Shown: positions 1 to 8,164 of the stretch, piece after piece | Numbering within the stretch: the first letter of the stretch is position 1 | How the letters are laid out: each line of letters starts with the position of its first letter | Assembly (NCBI GenBank): GCA_009787625.1 | Contig: WQSX01000027.1 | Span: forward strand, 1-36,878 | DNA length: 36,878 bases | From: Oscillospiraceae bacterium | GTDB lineage: Bacteria > Bacillota > Clostridia > Oscillospirales > Oscillospiraceae | Reading direction: 5' to 3' | The notes under the pieces: model-generated | Databases searched by the model: none | Told to the model about the DNA's origin: nothing | Seen by the model: only the letters and a program-made list of their open reading frames with translations | Translations under genes and position numbers: made by a program

Positions 1-761
1 TTTGTTAAAACGTTTCCTGCTGTTATTTCAGGGGCTAAAAAGATGTCAACATCTCCTGTTACCGTTCCGCTGTATTTTTTTATTTTCGCTGTTTCCTCGC
101 TCACCGACAGGTCGAAGCTCAGGGGTCCTTCGACATGGCAGTCGCCGAGTTCGCCGTTTTTGCACATTTCCATTAATTTTTGAGCGTGTACGGTTTCAGG
201 CATTTTTTCGCTCACTGTCTCCACCGCCGCAAGTGCTGAAATCTTTGGTTTTTTTATGCCGAGTTTAGAGAAAAATTCTACTGCATTTTTTAAGATGTCC
301 ACTTTTTGCTCAAATGTAGGGTGCGGAAGCATTGCGGCATCTGTGATTGCCACCAGTTTATGATACGCAGGAACTTCCAGCACAGCCACATGCGACATAG
401 TTCCCGAACCTCTAATTCCTGTCTCCCTATCAAGCACGGGCTTTAATAATACCCCTGTGTCAACAATGCCTTTCATCAACACGTTGCCTTTGCCGTTTCT
501 GATAAGTTCCACCGATTTGACAGCCGCTTCGTGGTTGTCTTTTGCATCAACAATTACATCTTCGGGAACATCTTTTCCAAGCTTTTTGGAAATTTCCAAA
601 ATTTTGTCTCTCTCGCCAACGAGAATATATTTCATGGGAAGGGTCTCAGCCGCACTAAAAACCGCTTCAAGTGTATGCTCATCATGCGCCGCCGCAACTA
701 CAAGTGTCTTAGGCTCAGTAGCCGACAAGCTGTCTCTCAGTTCTTTAAAATTTTTATACAT
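1..761 (-). CDS. ptb: Phosphate butyryltransferase, C-terminal end missing
   Basis: The frame is open from an ATG at 761 to the window edge, giving 253 codons without a stop; the C-terminus lies outside. The translation begins MYKNFKELRDSLSATEPKTL and resembles the phosphate acetyl/butyryltransferase family, with a stretch reading VLMKGIVDTGVLLKPVLD and a later ITDAAMLPHPTF segment typical of Ptb rather than Pta. The enzyme interconverts butyryl-CoA and butyryl phosphate in the cytoplasm, the step before butyrate kinase in butyrate fermentation, though some relatives act on other branched acyl-CoAs. A strong GGAGGG ribosome binding site (767-772) supports the start. In related bacteria buk usually follows, which here would be off the left edge. 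The family call is firm; the exact acyl substrate is inferred. Confidence 0.88.
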   Translation of the reverse strand, partial: MYKNFKELRDSLSATEPKTLVVAAAHDEHTLEAVFSAAETLPMKYILVGERDKILEISKKLGKDVPEDVIVDAKDNHEAAVKSVELIRNGKGNVLMKGIVDTGVLLKPVLDRETGIRGSGTMSHVAVLEVPAYHKLVAITDAAMLPHPTFEQKVDILKNAVEFFSKLGIKKPKISALAAVETVSEKMPETVHAQKLMEMCKNGELGDCHVEGPLSFDLSVSEETAKIKKYSGTVTGDVDIFLAPEITAGNVLT

Positions 762-903
762 TTTTCCCTCCGGTATTGTTGTTTTATGGCTCAACCCACT
801 TCGTTAAATATACGTTTTGGCGGGTGCTTTTTTCGCTTTGTTTCCTAGCCACTTTATGATAGCATGAAAAGTGTCAAATAGCAAGCAATGGCAGTGGAGT
901 GTG

Positions 904-2190
904 TCAGTCTCTTAAGCACCCAACAGGAACAATGAGTATGCCATCTTCAGTTGTATATGCCATATCATATCCATTTACTACCATCATAAAGTCCGGCTCT
1001 TTAACGGTTCTTCTCTTCTTGTTTTTTTCGATAATTAATGCCTTTAGTTGCCTCAATTTTTCAATACCTTGCTCAATTCCACTCGAACCCAGCTTTGTCT
1101 GGACAAGCCCATATTTCCCATTGTCAAAATGAATTACATGGTCACACTCAAGCCCATACCTGTCCCTATAGTGTTTTACATACCCGCCTATTTTCCTTGT
1201 ATAAACACTTAAATCACGGTAAACCAGATTTTCAAACAGCAGCCCGAAGGTTTCGGGGTCCAGTGCCAGTTCTTTCGGCGAAATGTCCATTGCGGCTGTT
1301 GCTATAGAAGGGTCGATAAATCCTTTCTTTGGTGAAGTCCTGATACTTGTTTTTGACCTAAGATTTGGATTCCAACTTTCAACTTCATCAATTACATAAA
1401 GTCGCTTTAGTATATTTACGTATTCAAATAGCGTTGATTCCGAAACGCTACCATAATTATACTGAATATCTTCAAACAATGTTTTATCTGATTCGACTGT
1501 TGAAACATTTCTGGCATAAGAGCGCAAAATATGATTTGCTAAATTGGGGTTTCTGTTTCTTCCATCGACCCTCGAAATATCCGATTCGGTAAGTGCTTTT
1601 ATATATTCCTTTGAAACATCAAGAGCAGCATCTTCATCCAGCTTGAGTGCTGATGGCCACCCGCCACGGCATGTCAAATATGCCAGTCTTTCATAATTAA
1701 TATCTGACGTTTGACCACTTAATTTAATATTGCCGTCTCTGATTTCTTTCAGTGAAACGGAGCCGTTTGAGTCTTCGGTTTCAAAGAGTGTCATTGGTTT
1801 CATCTCGACAAATGACATCCTCCCAACTCCGGAATGCAGTTGTTTCGTCTCTTCGTCTTTTGGTGTGGTAGACCCGGTTAGAATATACAGACCCGGCTTA
1901 TTTTGCTTGTCTACATCTGTCCTCACGGCGTTCCAGATTTGTGGAATTTCTTGCCATTCGTCAATCAATTTTGGCTTGTTTCCCTCTAGGAGAAGCATTA
2001 TGTCGTTTTCGGCAATTTTCTTATATCTGTTACTTGTTTCACTGCTTTGCAAATCTATATCGCTTTTGGCAAACTGTTTAGCCGTAGTCGTTTTGCCACA
2101 CCACTTTGGCCCCTTTATAACAACAGAGCCGGTGATTTTTAGCTTCCTACGTATCTCATCATCCATTATTCTGCTTATATAGTTATTCAT
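904..2190 (-). CDS. AAA-family ATPase with DUF4143 domain
   Basis: This 428-residue protein has a Walker A motif GPKWCGKTT at residues 27-35, a Walker B-like LIDEWQE around residue 76, and a sensor-like ILTGS. The C-terminal half (from about residue 230) fits DUF4143, ending in a restriction-endonuclease-like core seen as ECDHVI then YGLVQTKLG. The architecture is the common AAA_14 plus DUF4143 family of predicted ATP-binding proteins. Its function is poorly known, with DNA-related or mobile-element-associated roles suspected. I chose ATG 2190 over the GTG one codon upstream because GGAGGG sits 6 nt before the ATG. It is a single gene, divergent from the S41 lipoprotein, with the 23-bp tandem repeat in the shared upstream region. 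Confidence 0.85.
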   Translation of the reverse strand: MNNYISRIMDDEIRRKLKITGSVVIKGPKWCGKTTTAKQFAKSDIDLQSSETSNRYKKIAENDIMLLLEGNKPKLIDEWQEIPQIWNAVRTDVDKQNKPGLYILTGSTTPKDEETKQLHSGVGRMSFVEMKPMTLFETEDSNGSVSLKEIRDGNIKLSGQTSDINYERLAYLTCRGGWPSALKLDEDAALDVSKEYIKALTESDISRVDGRNRNPNLANHILRSYARNVSTVESDKTLFEDIQYNYGSVSESTLFEYVNILKRLYVIDEVESWNPNLRSKTSIRTSPKKGFIDPSIATAAMDISPKELALDPETFGLLFENLVYRDLSVYTRKIGGYVKHYRDRYGLECDHVIHFDNGKYGLVQTKLGSSGIEQGIEKLRQLKALIIEKNKKRRTVKEPDFMMVVNGYDMAYTTEDGILIVPVGCLRD

Positions 2191-2239
2191 CACTTACCCT
2201 CCGTGATATGTACTTGTTTATACAACAATATAACACATT

Positions 2240-2319
2240 GGAGTGATTTGTGCAATACCATCGGAGTGATTTGGGGTTTTCCGTTGGAGTGATTTGGGGT
2301 GTTTCATCGTAGTGATTTG
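2240..2319. repeat. Four-unit 23-bp tandem repeat between divergent genes
   Basis: The 11-mer GGAGTGATTTG occurs at 2240, 2263, 2286 and, with one change (GTAGTGATTTG), at 2309. The period is exactly 23 bp with variable 12-bp fillers. A fifth diverged unit (TCATCGGAGCGATTTAGGC) lies at 4035-4053, just past the S41 gene. The array is directly upstream of the extended -10 promoter of the S41 gene and of the AAA/DUF4143 gene. It may be a regulator-binding array or decayed repeat sequence; no protein partner can be named. Confidence 0.8.
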
Positions 2320-2355
2320 GGCAAATAAACTTTATATATACAGTTGAGAATTTTC

Positions 2356-2364
2356 TGCTATAAT
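2356..2364 (+). promoter_or_regulatory. Extended -10 promoter of S41 lipoprotein gene
   Basis: The string TGCTATAAT is a perfect extended -10 (TGnTATAAT). No good -35 is seen 17 bp upstream, as is common for extended -10 promoters. A second TATAAT lies at 2371-2376. Transcription would start near 2371, about 35 nt before the ATG at 2407, and the 23-bp repeat array ends 37 bp upstream. Confidence 0.55.
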
Positions 2365-2406
2365 ATACTATATAATAAGTTTTTACACGATTTGGAGGTT
2401 AAGCTC

Positions 2407-4011
2407 ATGAAGGCATTTCACATTAAATTTCTCATAATAGCACACTTTTTATTACTGATTATGACTCTCACGGCTTGCTCAAATGAGCAAGATGAGTATG
2501 CTCACAACAATAACAATGACTTATATGACATTGACTATCAAATCGACTACGAAAATAATCAAGAAAATGAACCATATCCTGACGAAATGGGCACAGAGGT
2601 TCTTGGGCCGCTGACACTTGACGCTATACTAAACAAAGCATACTTACGGAGGCAAGCGATAATTAAACCCGATTATAACCGATTACTGGAGCTCACAGAG
2701 AGACGTGTGCCAACAACGGCGAATTTGCACAACTTTTTTACTGTGTCTGAGCGTGCCGACTATGTGTCTATCTCAGATGCCATTGCGGACACCGAGGAAC
2801 TGTTTGGGCTAATACATGATTTATATGGCGGCTACCTCTACTTTGGCGGGAGCGAAGTTTTTGGTGAAACAATGTCAAATATATTGGCATATCTCAAAGA
2901 CTATGGCGATGACGTGATTTCTGTGGATACATTTTCACAAACCATCCATAACCACTTATCAAGAATAATTATAGATAACCACTTCCACATAGAATGGCAA
3001 GCGGTAAGACAGGTAAGTTCAGCATTTTATCACACTCAAGACACTTTGGAGTTTATGTCGTCCGAATATGGCTTTAGATGCAAAACCACTGAGCGTTATC
3101 TTGTGCAAATTGCAGAATATAACCTCAATAATCTTATGCATTTGCATATGAATGAAAGCGGCGAGTTTTTCTACAGCCCTATTATTTTGCTGACTGAGGA
3201 ATATCTTCCCGGCAGTCTTGACCTTGAATTTTTCTACAGCGATGGCACAAACGAGTTTGTTTCTTTCGAAAAAGAAACACCGACAAGGCGCAACTTCATT
3301 CCGCCGCGTTTACAGCATATTGAAGGGATTCCCGTTGTAGCCGTGAGGCAAATGAATTTCCCCGAAAGTGCAGTTGGCGATGCCGCTCACGCAAGGCGGT
3401 TTCTATCTTTTGCAGAAGAGCTTGCGGATGAGCCGATAATAATTGTGGATATCCGCTCAAACGGCGGCGGATACGGAGGCTTGCCGAGACAGTGGCTACA
3501 TTTGTTAACAGGAGAACTCATCCCTTCAAACTATATTAGTCTGAGGGCTTGGGATTATACCGATTTTATGCAGTCAGTGGCTCAGAGCACACCCGATAAT
3601 TTTTTCCACATATCTGAAGAAACATTCATCAAATATATGAATCCGGCCCCTTTTGGGGATGGATACACAATTATGGATAAAGAGCCACCTGACAGAATTG
3701 TATACAGAGAACAGGTGCTGATTTTACTTGTTGACAGATTCAGTGCTTCCGCGGCAGAGGCTTTCACAGATTTGATACTCAACATGACAAACACCCTGAT
3801 TATCGGCAGCAACACAAACGGAACGCTCAATTTTGACTTAACATTTGGAAGTCTTTGGTTGCCGCGTTCCGGTATACATTTTGGGCTCGGAACTACAATG
3901 CACGTCTTTCCCGAAGGGCACCTAATCGAAGGGGTTGGAATCGTGCCGGACATTTGGGTCGCAGGCGACGCACTCGACGCAACCATCGCCATGCTCGGAC
4001 AATGGAGGTAG
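2407..4011 (+). CDS. S41-family peptidase, secreted lipoprotein
   Basis: The 534-residue protein has a lipoprotein signal peptide (hydrophobic residues 8-20, lipobox LTAC with Cys24) and so is expected to be anchored outside the membrane. The C-terminal half shows the S41 tail-specific protease fold: IIIVDIRSNGGGYGG, then ILLVDRFSASAAEAF with the likely nucleophile Ser448. At the place where CtpA-type enzymes carry GEKTFGKG with the catalytic Lys, this protein reads GSNTNGTLNF. It therefore resembles the IRBP/tricorn-like branch of S41, or it may have altered activity. No PDZ domain is obvious. ATG 2407 is chosen because GGAGGT lies 7 nt upstream; the longer open frame from 2344 has no ribosome binding site and would bury the signal peptide. 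Substrate unknown. Confidence 0.85.
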   Translation: MKAFHIKFLIIAHFLLLIMTLTACSNEQDEYAHNNNNDLYDIDYQIDYENNQENEPYPDEMGTEVLGPLTLDAILNKAYLRRQAIIKPDYNRLLELTERRVPTTANLHNFFTVSERADYVSISDAIADTEELFGLIHDLYGGYLYFGGSEVFGETMSNILAYLKDYGDDVISVDTFSQTIHNHLSRIIIDNHFHIEWQAVRQVSSAFYHTQDTLEFMSSEYGFRCKTTERYLVQIAEYNLNNLMHLHMNESGEFFYSPIILLTEEYLPGSLDLEFFYSDGTNEFVSFEKETPTRRNFIPPRLQHIEGIPVVAVRQMNFPESAVGDAAHARRFLSFAEELADEPIIIVDIRSNGGGYGGLPRQWLHLLTGELIPSNYISLRAWDYTDFMQSVAQSTPDNFFHISEETFIKYMNPAPFGDGYTIMDKEPPDRIVYREQVLILLVDRFSASAAEAFTDLILNMTNTLIIGSNTNGTLNFDLTFGSLWLPRSGIHFGLGTTMHVFPEGHLIEGVGIVPDIWVAGDALDATIAMLGQWR

Positions 4012-4057
4012 GGAGGCGATAATAAATGAGTATGTCATCGGAGCGATTTAGGCAAAC

Positions 4058-5263
4058 TCACTCCCCCTCCGACTCTTTAACCCTTTTCTCAGCCTCGTAA
4101 ACGCTTGCGGACTTGATAGCACCTCTGCCGAATTTGTTCCTGATTTCCATTAACGCCCCATCGAGCTTGTCGTGCCTTGCATTTGCGGCATCTTGAAACA
4201 GCGACATTTGGCGTGCGGGGGTTTCTGTGAAATTGCTCAGTGTTATGCCAATTAGTCTTATTGCTCTTTTTTCTATTTTCTTGAGCAGTTCTATAGCTGT
4301 GGCGTAAATTTCCCTTGTGCTGTTGGTTGCGTCACCGCTTTTCGAGCGTGTAATACTTTTCATATCGGCGTAAGTTACTTTTATTGTGATGGTTCGGGCG
4401 TATAAGCTCTTTTGCTGAACATCGCAACTCAGCCGCTCCGCTGTGAGTAACAGAAAATCTGCTAAATAATTAAAATCAGTAATATCCTTTTGAAACGTCT
4501 GCTCCGTGCCGATTGATTTGACTTCCGAATAGGGAGTCACTTCCCTTTTATCTATGCCTTGCGCCAACCCGACAATTTGGTGTCCGTGGTTTCCAAGCAA
4601 CGATGCTACACGGTCGGGTGCTTTTAGTATGTCACGGACTGTGGTGACTCCAATTTTTGCCAGTTCCTCGGCTGTTTTTATGCCAACGCCGTAAATGGTG
4701 CGCACGCTTCTGTCGCTTATAAGGCGCTGAAGAGCATCCGCATCTTTTATCTCAAAAAACCCGTCGGGTTTCTTCTCTTCGCTTGCAAGTTTTGCGGACA
4801 TCATGGAATATCCAATGCCAACGGAGCAAGTTAGGCCTACTTCGGCTTTTGTCCGCTCTCGTATTTCATGTCCGATAGCCGCCGCTCCGCCAAACATGTA
4901 GTCCGCTCCCGTGACATCGAGGTACCCCTCGTCTAGTGAGAGGTGCTCGATTTTGTCTGTGTACTTATCCCAAATTTCATGGATTTTTGCCGAGGCTTCT
5001 ACATATTTTTTCATGTTTGGGTGCATATAGATTCCGTCCGGGCATCGGCGATATGCTTCCTTAATACTCATTGCCGAGCGAATGCCAAACGTCCGCGCTT
5101 CGTAGCTGCAAGTAGCCACAACACCACGCTCGGACGGCAGTGCCCCGATAATCAGCGGCTTGCCCATGAGCGCCGGGTTGTCGCGCACTTCAACGGCGGC
5201 ATAGAATGCGTCCATATCTATATGTATAATTTTTCTTGATTTTTCAGGTTCTTTGGTCTTCAT
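4058..5263 (-). CDS. dinB: DNA polymerase IV (Y-family translesion polymerase)
   Basis: The 401-residue product is a complete Y-family polymerase. It has the N-terminal catalytic motif IIHIDMDAFYAAVE (Asp16, Asp18), the second carboxylate motif LDEGYLD (Asp111, Glu112), the helix-hairpin-helix thumb IYGVGIKTAEELAKIGV, and the little-finger domain. A beta-clamp binding motif QMSLF lies at residues 352-356. It performs error-prone bypass synthesis at damaged DNA. The ATG at 5263 overlaps the toxin stop codon as ATGA, implying translational coupling. An alternative ATG at 5275, with AGGA 7 nt upstream, would add four residues. The gene is the last of an antitoxin-toxin-dinB transcription unit, an unusual arrangement that links it to TA autoregulation. 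Confidence 0.93.
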   Translation of the reverse strand: MKTKEPEKSRKIIHIDMDAFYAAVEVRDNPALMGKPLIIGALPSERGVVATCSYEARTFGIRSAMSIKEAYRRCPDGIYMHPNMKKYVEASAKIHEIWDKYTDKIEHLSLDEGYLDVTGADYMFGGAAAIGHEIRERTKAEVGLTCSVGIGYSMMSAKLASEEKKPDGFFEIKDADALQRLISDRSVRTIYGVGIKTAEELAKIGVTTVRDILKAPDRVASLLGNHGHQIVGLAQGIDKREVTPYSEVKSIGTEQTFQKDITDFNYLADFLLLTAERLSCDVQQKSLYARTITIKVTYADMKSITRSKSGDATNSTREIYATAIELLKKIEKRAIRLIGITLSNFTETPARQMSLFQDAANARHDKLDGALMEIRNKFGRGAIKSASVYEAEKRVKESEGE

Positions 5264-5577
5264 TGAATCAACCATTCGTAATCCTGTCTGCAATCAACAA
5301 TATAATCCACCGACACAACAGAAGCGCTGATTTCATAAAAAATGAGATAGCGTCCTGCGCTTAACATCTTGCGGTAGCGACTATCAGAAATAAATTTATT
5401 ATCGTAAACAGGGTAACGCTCAGGAAATTCCGACAGAGAGGCAATATCGCCAAGTATCTTATCCATCAGCTTAAAAGCCGCATCTGTGCTGACTTGTGCG
5501 AGAAAATTGACGTGACTGTCAAGCATTGCGAGTGCAGCATCTGAAATTTCTATGGAGTATGAAGTGTGCTCGCTCAT
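5260..5577 (-). CDS. RelE/ParE-type toxin
   Basis: The 105-residue protein reads like the ParE/RelE superfamily of type II toxins. It has an amphipathic N-terminal helix pair (DAALAMLDSHVNFLAQ), a central SEFPERYPVYDN segment, and the typical RYRKMLSAGRYLIFYEI strand pair with basic residues, ending in a predicted strand before DYEWL. Members either cleave mRNA on the ribosome (RelE) or poison gyrase (ParE); the sequence alone does not decide which. The ATG overlaps the antitoxin stop as ATGA (5574-5577), and its own stop overlaps the dinB start. Tight coupling to a Phd/YefM-like antitoxin supports the call. Confidence 0.82.
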   Translation of the reverse strand: MSEHTSYSIEISDAALAMLDSHVNFLAQVSTDAAFKLMDKILGDIASLSEFPERYPVYDNKFISDSRYRKMLSAGRYLIFYEISASVVSVDYIVDCRQDYEWLIQ

Positions 5578-5852
5578 TTACTCTTACCGACTTCTTCTAT
5601 AGTTTTTGTCAGCATATTGCGGACTTCTTCAATTGAATGTCCTTTTGCCCCATTGAGTCTTGCAGTGCGAGCTTCCCATAAATTTTCAGCAAGCCTAAGC
5701 TCCTTAGCACGTCTTTCAAAAGATGTGATGTCCATGACAACAAGGTCACCTTCCCCATTTTTTGTGAGATAGACAGGCTCTCCGGTTTCCTTGCACAGTT
5801 TTGATATATCATTATAGTTACTTCTTATAGAAGCAGATGCCTTTATATACAC
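5574..5852 (-). CDS. Phd/YefM-family antitoxin
   Basis: The 92-residue protein has the Phd/YefM pattern: an N-terminal DNA-binding part with SIRSNYNDISKLCKETGEP and VYLTKNGEGDLVVMDITSFERR, then a charged C-terminal tail (about residues 50-92) expected to wrap the toxin. The start is the GTG at 5852. The upstream in-frame ATG at 5867 is part of the string ATGGAGGTGAT, whose GGAGGTGAT is the ribosome binding site, 7 nt before the GTG. It should neutralise the toxin and, together with it, repress its own promoter at 5878-5906. The stop overlaps the toxin start by 4 nt. Confidence 0.85.
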   Translation of the reverse strand: MYIKASASIRSNYNDISKLCKETGEPVYLTKNGEGDLVVMDITSFERRAKELRLAENLWEARTARLNGAKGHSIEEVRNMLTKTIEEVGKSK

Positions 5853-5877
5853 AAATATCACCTCCATATATAGTCAC

Positions 5878-5906
5878 ATTATAACTGAGTATTGCCATGA
5901 ACGCAA
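5878..5906 (-). promoter_or_regulatory. Promoter of antitoxin-toxin-dinB operon
   Basis: On the minus strand, TTGCGT (5906-5901) is separated by exactly 17 bp from a perfect TATAAT (5883-5878). It lies about 26 bp upstream of the antitoxin GTG and after the end of the alkA-like gene, so the three-gene unit probably has its own promoter in addition to any readthrough. Confidence 0.55.
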
Positions 5907-5929
5907 GAGAAAAGTATATAGCTTTTTGG

Positions 5930-6553
5930 TCATGGCATCACAAAAGAAGGGTCTGATATGTGCCATAGGTACAGCGAGGCAACGGAACCGTAGGGCGCAT
6001 ATCGTTTGGCGTACCGCTCAAATTTTTCTACCGGAAGCTGCTTTAACCTATATAGTTTCATCATACCTCTGCGGATTGCCAAATCGCCGTAGCTTATGAC
6101 ATTCGGGCGCATCAGTGAAAAAATTAGCAGCATTTCCGCTGTCCAAATGCCTATACCTTTCAGCGCAGACAAAGTTTTGATGACTTCATCATCGCTCATT
6201 TGCGGCAGAGCCGCAATGTCAAGGGTTTTGCTGACAACAGCGTCGGCGACACCTTTTACATAGCTCGCCTTTCGCATCGAAGTGCCGCAGGACTGTATCT
6301 CATCAATACTCAAAGCGGCAAGCCGCTCTGCGTCCATCTCGCACAGTTCGCTCAGCCGCCTGCACACTGTGTTCGCCGCTTTTGATGATATCTGTTGGCT
6401 GATAATGCTCTCCACAAGAGAAGAGAACACATCGGAATTCACCGAACGTTTGAGCATTCCGACATGGTCAATCACCGCCCCAAGTTTCTTGTCTCGCTTG
6501 CGGAGGTGGCTTATTTCCGTTTCGCCGTATTCAAAGAATTTTGTTTCGTTCAT
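5930..6553 (-). CDS. DNA-3-methyladenine glycosylase (AlkA-like, HhH-GPD)
   Basis: The 207-residue protein is a compact HhH-GPD base-excision glycosylase. It has SLVESIISQQISSKAANTV (the QQIS motif of the family), the hairpin LKGIGIWTAEMLLIFSL, and the catalytic aspartate in SYGDLAIRRG (Asp157). It removes alkylated purines such as 3-methyladenine from DNA. It lacks the N-terminal extra domain of E. coli AlkA, as many Firmicute homologues do. ATG 6553 is chosen because AGAGG lies 7 nt upstream; the open frame to 6610 contains only unlikely starts. It stands directly upstream of the TA-dinB unit on the same strand, forming a small DNA-damage neighbourhood. Confidence 0.88.
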   Translation of the reverse strand: MNETKFFEYGETEISHLRKRDKKLGAVIDHVGMLKRSVNSDVFSSLVESIISQQISSKAANTVCRRLSELCEMDAERLAALSIDEIQSCGTSMRKASYVKGVADAVVSKTLDIAALPQMSDDEVIKTLSALKGIGIWTAEMLLIFSLMRPNVISYGDLAIRRGMMKLYRLKQLPVEKFERYAKRYAPYGSVASLYLWHISDPSFVMP

Positions 6554-6635
6554 GTTGCTACCTCTTATTGAAGTATAGCCTAAAAAAACAAACAGTTCAA
6601 GGTTTATCAAAACTTGATGTTTTTTTTGCTAAAAA

Positions 6636-6651
6636 ACACCCTATAGGGTGT
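6636..6651. promoter_or_regulatory. 16-bp perfect palindrome, possible operator
   Basis: ACACCCTATAGGGTGT is perfectly self-complementary over 16 bp. It lies in the divergent space between the alkA-like gene and the surface-protein cluster, 11 bp upstream of a candidate -35 at 6663. A dimeric regulator site is the simplest reading. It lacks a loop and a U-tract, so it is not a typical terminator. Confidence 0.5.
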
Positions 6652-6662
6652 AGTTTGAAAAT

Positions 6663-6690
6663 TTGTTATGGTGTACTCTGTCACTGTAAT
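6663..6690 (+). promoter_or_regulatory. Candidate promoter of the WxL surface cluster
   Basis: TTGTTA (6663-6668), 16 bp, then TGTAAT (6685-6690). The -10 matches the consensus at 5 of 6 positions and the -35 at 4 of 6. It would give a leader of about 45 nt before the ATG at 6742. This is a weak call made on position and partial consensus. Confidence 0.35.
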
Positions 6691-6741
6691 CATTAATCAC
6701 ATAATCACCGATGTTTCACATCAAAAGGGACGGTCATTACA

Positions 6742-8088
6742 ATGAAAAAAGCAAAAAAGGATAAGTTCATATTTATGTCGCTCGCACTTGCATTTCTTCT
6801 TATGATAGGACTTCCCGCACTTGCAGGTACAGTACAGGCTGTGAGCGGGCCTGCCGGTATCACTTTAACTCCCGGACAAGGGCCGTTTCAAGTGAAGTTC
6901 CACAATAACTGGCCCGCAAGGAGTAGCGGACTCGCAGGCACAATCCTTGCAGAAAAAGGAGAGAGTCTGGCAGATGCTCTGGCTCGACTTGGGAAAACAA
7001 TGCCGTCGCCACCGGCACCGCCAATAAGCGAAATTGCACCAAACGGATACTCTTTTGGAGGTTGGTATATAAAGGTAGGCAGTACATATCAGCGATTTGA
7101 TGTAAATGACCCAATCGTAGCTCATACTGATATATTTGCACAGTGGCATATCGCTCCCATGGTTCCGGTAACGCTAAGCCCAAGCACGCCAAAACCGGCA
7201 GCGCCGACGCCGAGCACACCGAGACCAACTGTAGTTCCTACTCCAAGCCCGGCAACGCCGACACCGAACACGCCGAATACACCGAGACCAACCGCAACTC
7301 CCGCTCCGAACCCGGCAACGCTGAGTCCACCATTGGGTGGAGGTGGTCAATCAGGTGGAGATGGCACCGGCCAGATAAGTGGAAGCACCACAAACACGGC
7401 AGGTGGTGGCGCCACGAACCAATCAGGCGGAAACACTGCGAACCAAACGAGTGGGAACAGTCAAACTGTAAGGCAGAACACAGTAGCGGCACAAACACAG
7501 GCGCAAGAATCGGCACAACTGCCTGATGAACTGCAACAAAGCGATTTAACACCACAATATGAAGAGTCTGCCGATTCCGGATATGAAGAGCCAACCGAAT
7601 CTGCAAAGGAAGAATCAGATCAAATCGATCGATCCGCTTATAATGAAACATATACCGACGACGATCAGACTCCCCTTTTAGATAGAATCCCACTCACTCA
7701 AACAGGCGGTGAACCCACATTTGCGTTACTTAACTTAATTCTCAGTGTTGTTTGTTTTCTGATGGCACTTATAACGACAGTTAAAGTTTTACTTAGGACG
7801 CATTCTGAGCGTGAAGAATACATTGAAGCTACTTTACGCAATGAGCAATATGGTGAAAAATCCGCACATGTTCGCATTTTTGCAATCACACTTACAAACA
7901 TAGTCGGTTTAGCAGGCATAATCATACTCATACTCACGCAAACTTACCCCGCCTATATCATTTGGCTGGACAACTTTACAATATACCACGCAATCCTCTT
8001 CGGTATCAGCACTTTGGCATGTGTCTTGGCTTTAAGAAAAGGAAACGACGGAGACAGCGGTACAAGCCTCAGTAAATCGCCGCATTAA
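6742..8088 (+). CDS. Exported repeat protein with Pro/Thr linker and C-terminal membrane segments
   Basis: The 448-residue protein starts with a signal peptide (basic MKKAKKDK, hydrophobic core, cleavage near VQA around residue 34). It carries one Listeria-Bacteroides (InlB B/Flg_new-like) repeat, seen as NGYSFGGWY then DPIVAHTDIFAQW, at about residues 50-135. A Pro/Thr/Ala-rich spacer built on PTPSTPRP-like units follows (about 145-200), then a Gly/Ser/Asn/Gln-rich stretch and an acidic segment. The C-terminus has three or four hydrophobic segments from about residue 328, so it is probably membrane-anchored rather than sortase-anchored; no LPXTG is seen. As first gene of the WxL cluster it may serve as the membrane anchor or sensor of the complex. 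No enzyme motif is visible. Confidence 0.75.
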   Translation: MKKAKKDKFIFMSLALAFLLMIGLPALAGTVQAVSGPAGITLTPGQGPFQVKFHNNWPARSSGLAGTILAEKGESLADALARLGKTMPSPPAPPISEIAPNGYSFGGWYIKVGSTYQRFDVNDPIVAHTDIFAQWHIAPMVPVTLSPSTPKPAAPTPSTPRPTVVPTPSPATPTPNTPNTPRPTATPAPNPATLSPPLGGGGQSGGDGTGQISGSTTNTAGGGATNQSGGNTANQTSGNSQTVRQNTVAAQTQAQESAQLPDELQQSDLTPQYEESADSGYEEPTESAKEESDQIDRSAYNETYTDDDQTPLLDRIPLTQTGGEPTFALLNLILSVVCFLMALITTVKVLLRTHSEREEYIEATLRNEQYGEKSAHVRIFAITLTNIVGLAGIIILILTQTYPAYIIWLDNFTIYHAILFGISTLACVLALRKGNDGDSGTSLSKSPH

Positions 8089-8164
8089 TTAGCCAAAATG
8101 TACAATCATAAATTGTTTGTATTTTTTAGGATATCACTTTACTTGAAAGGAAGTAAAAAAAATC

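Noticed and set aside
457-807. Plus-strand open frames opposite ptb
   Set aside because: They are shadows of the minus-strand ptb frame, which is open from 761 to the window edge and matches a known family.
851-877. Promoter for ptb from the minus-strand TTGACA at 877-872
   Set aside because: No acceptable -10 at 16-18 bp spacing; the nearest candidates are at 10-15 bp.
2240-2319. 23-bp repeat array as a CRISPR
   Set aside because: Repeat cores are 11 bp with 12-bp fillers, far too short, and no cas gene is present.
6606-6629. Short stem followed by eight T residues as a terminator
   Set aside because: The stem is only 5 bp and no plus-strand gene precedes it; it lies upstream of the divergent alkA-like gene.
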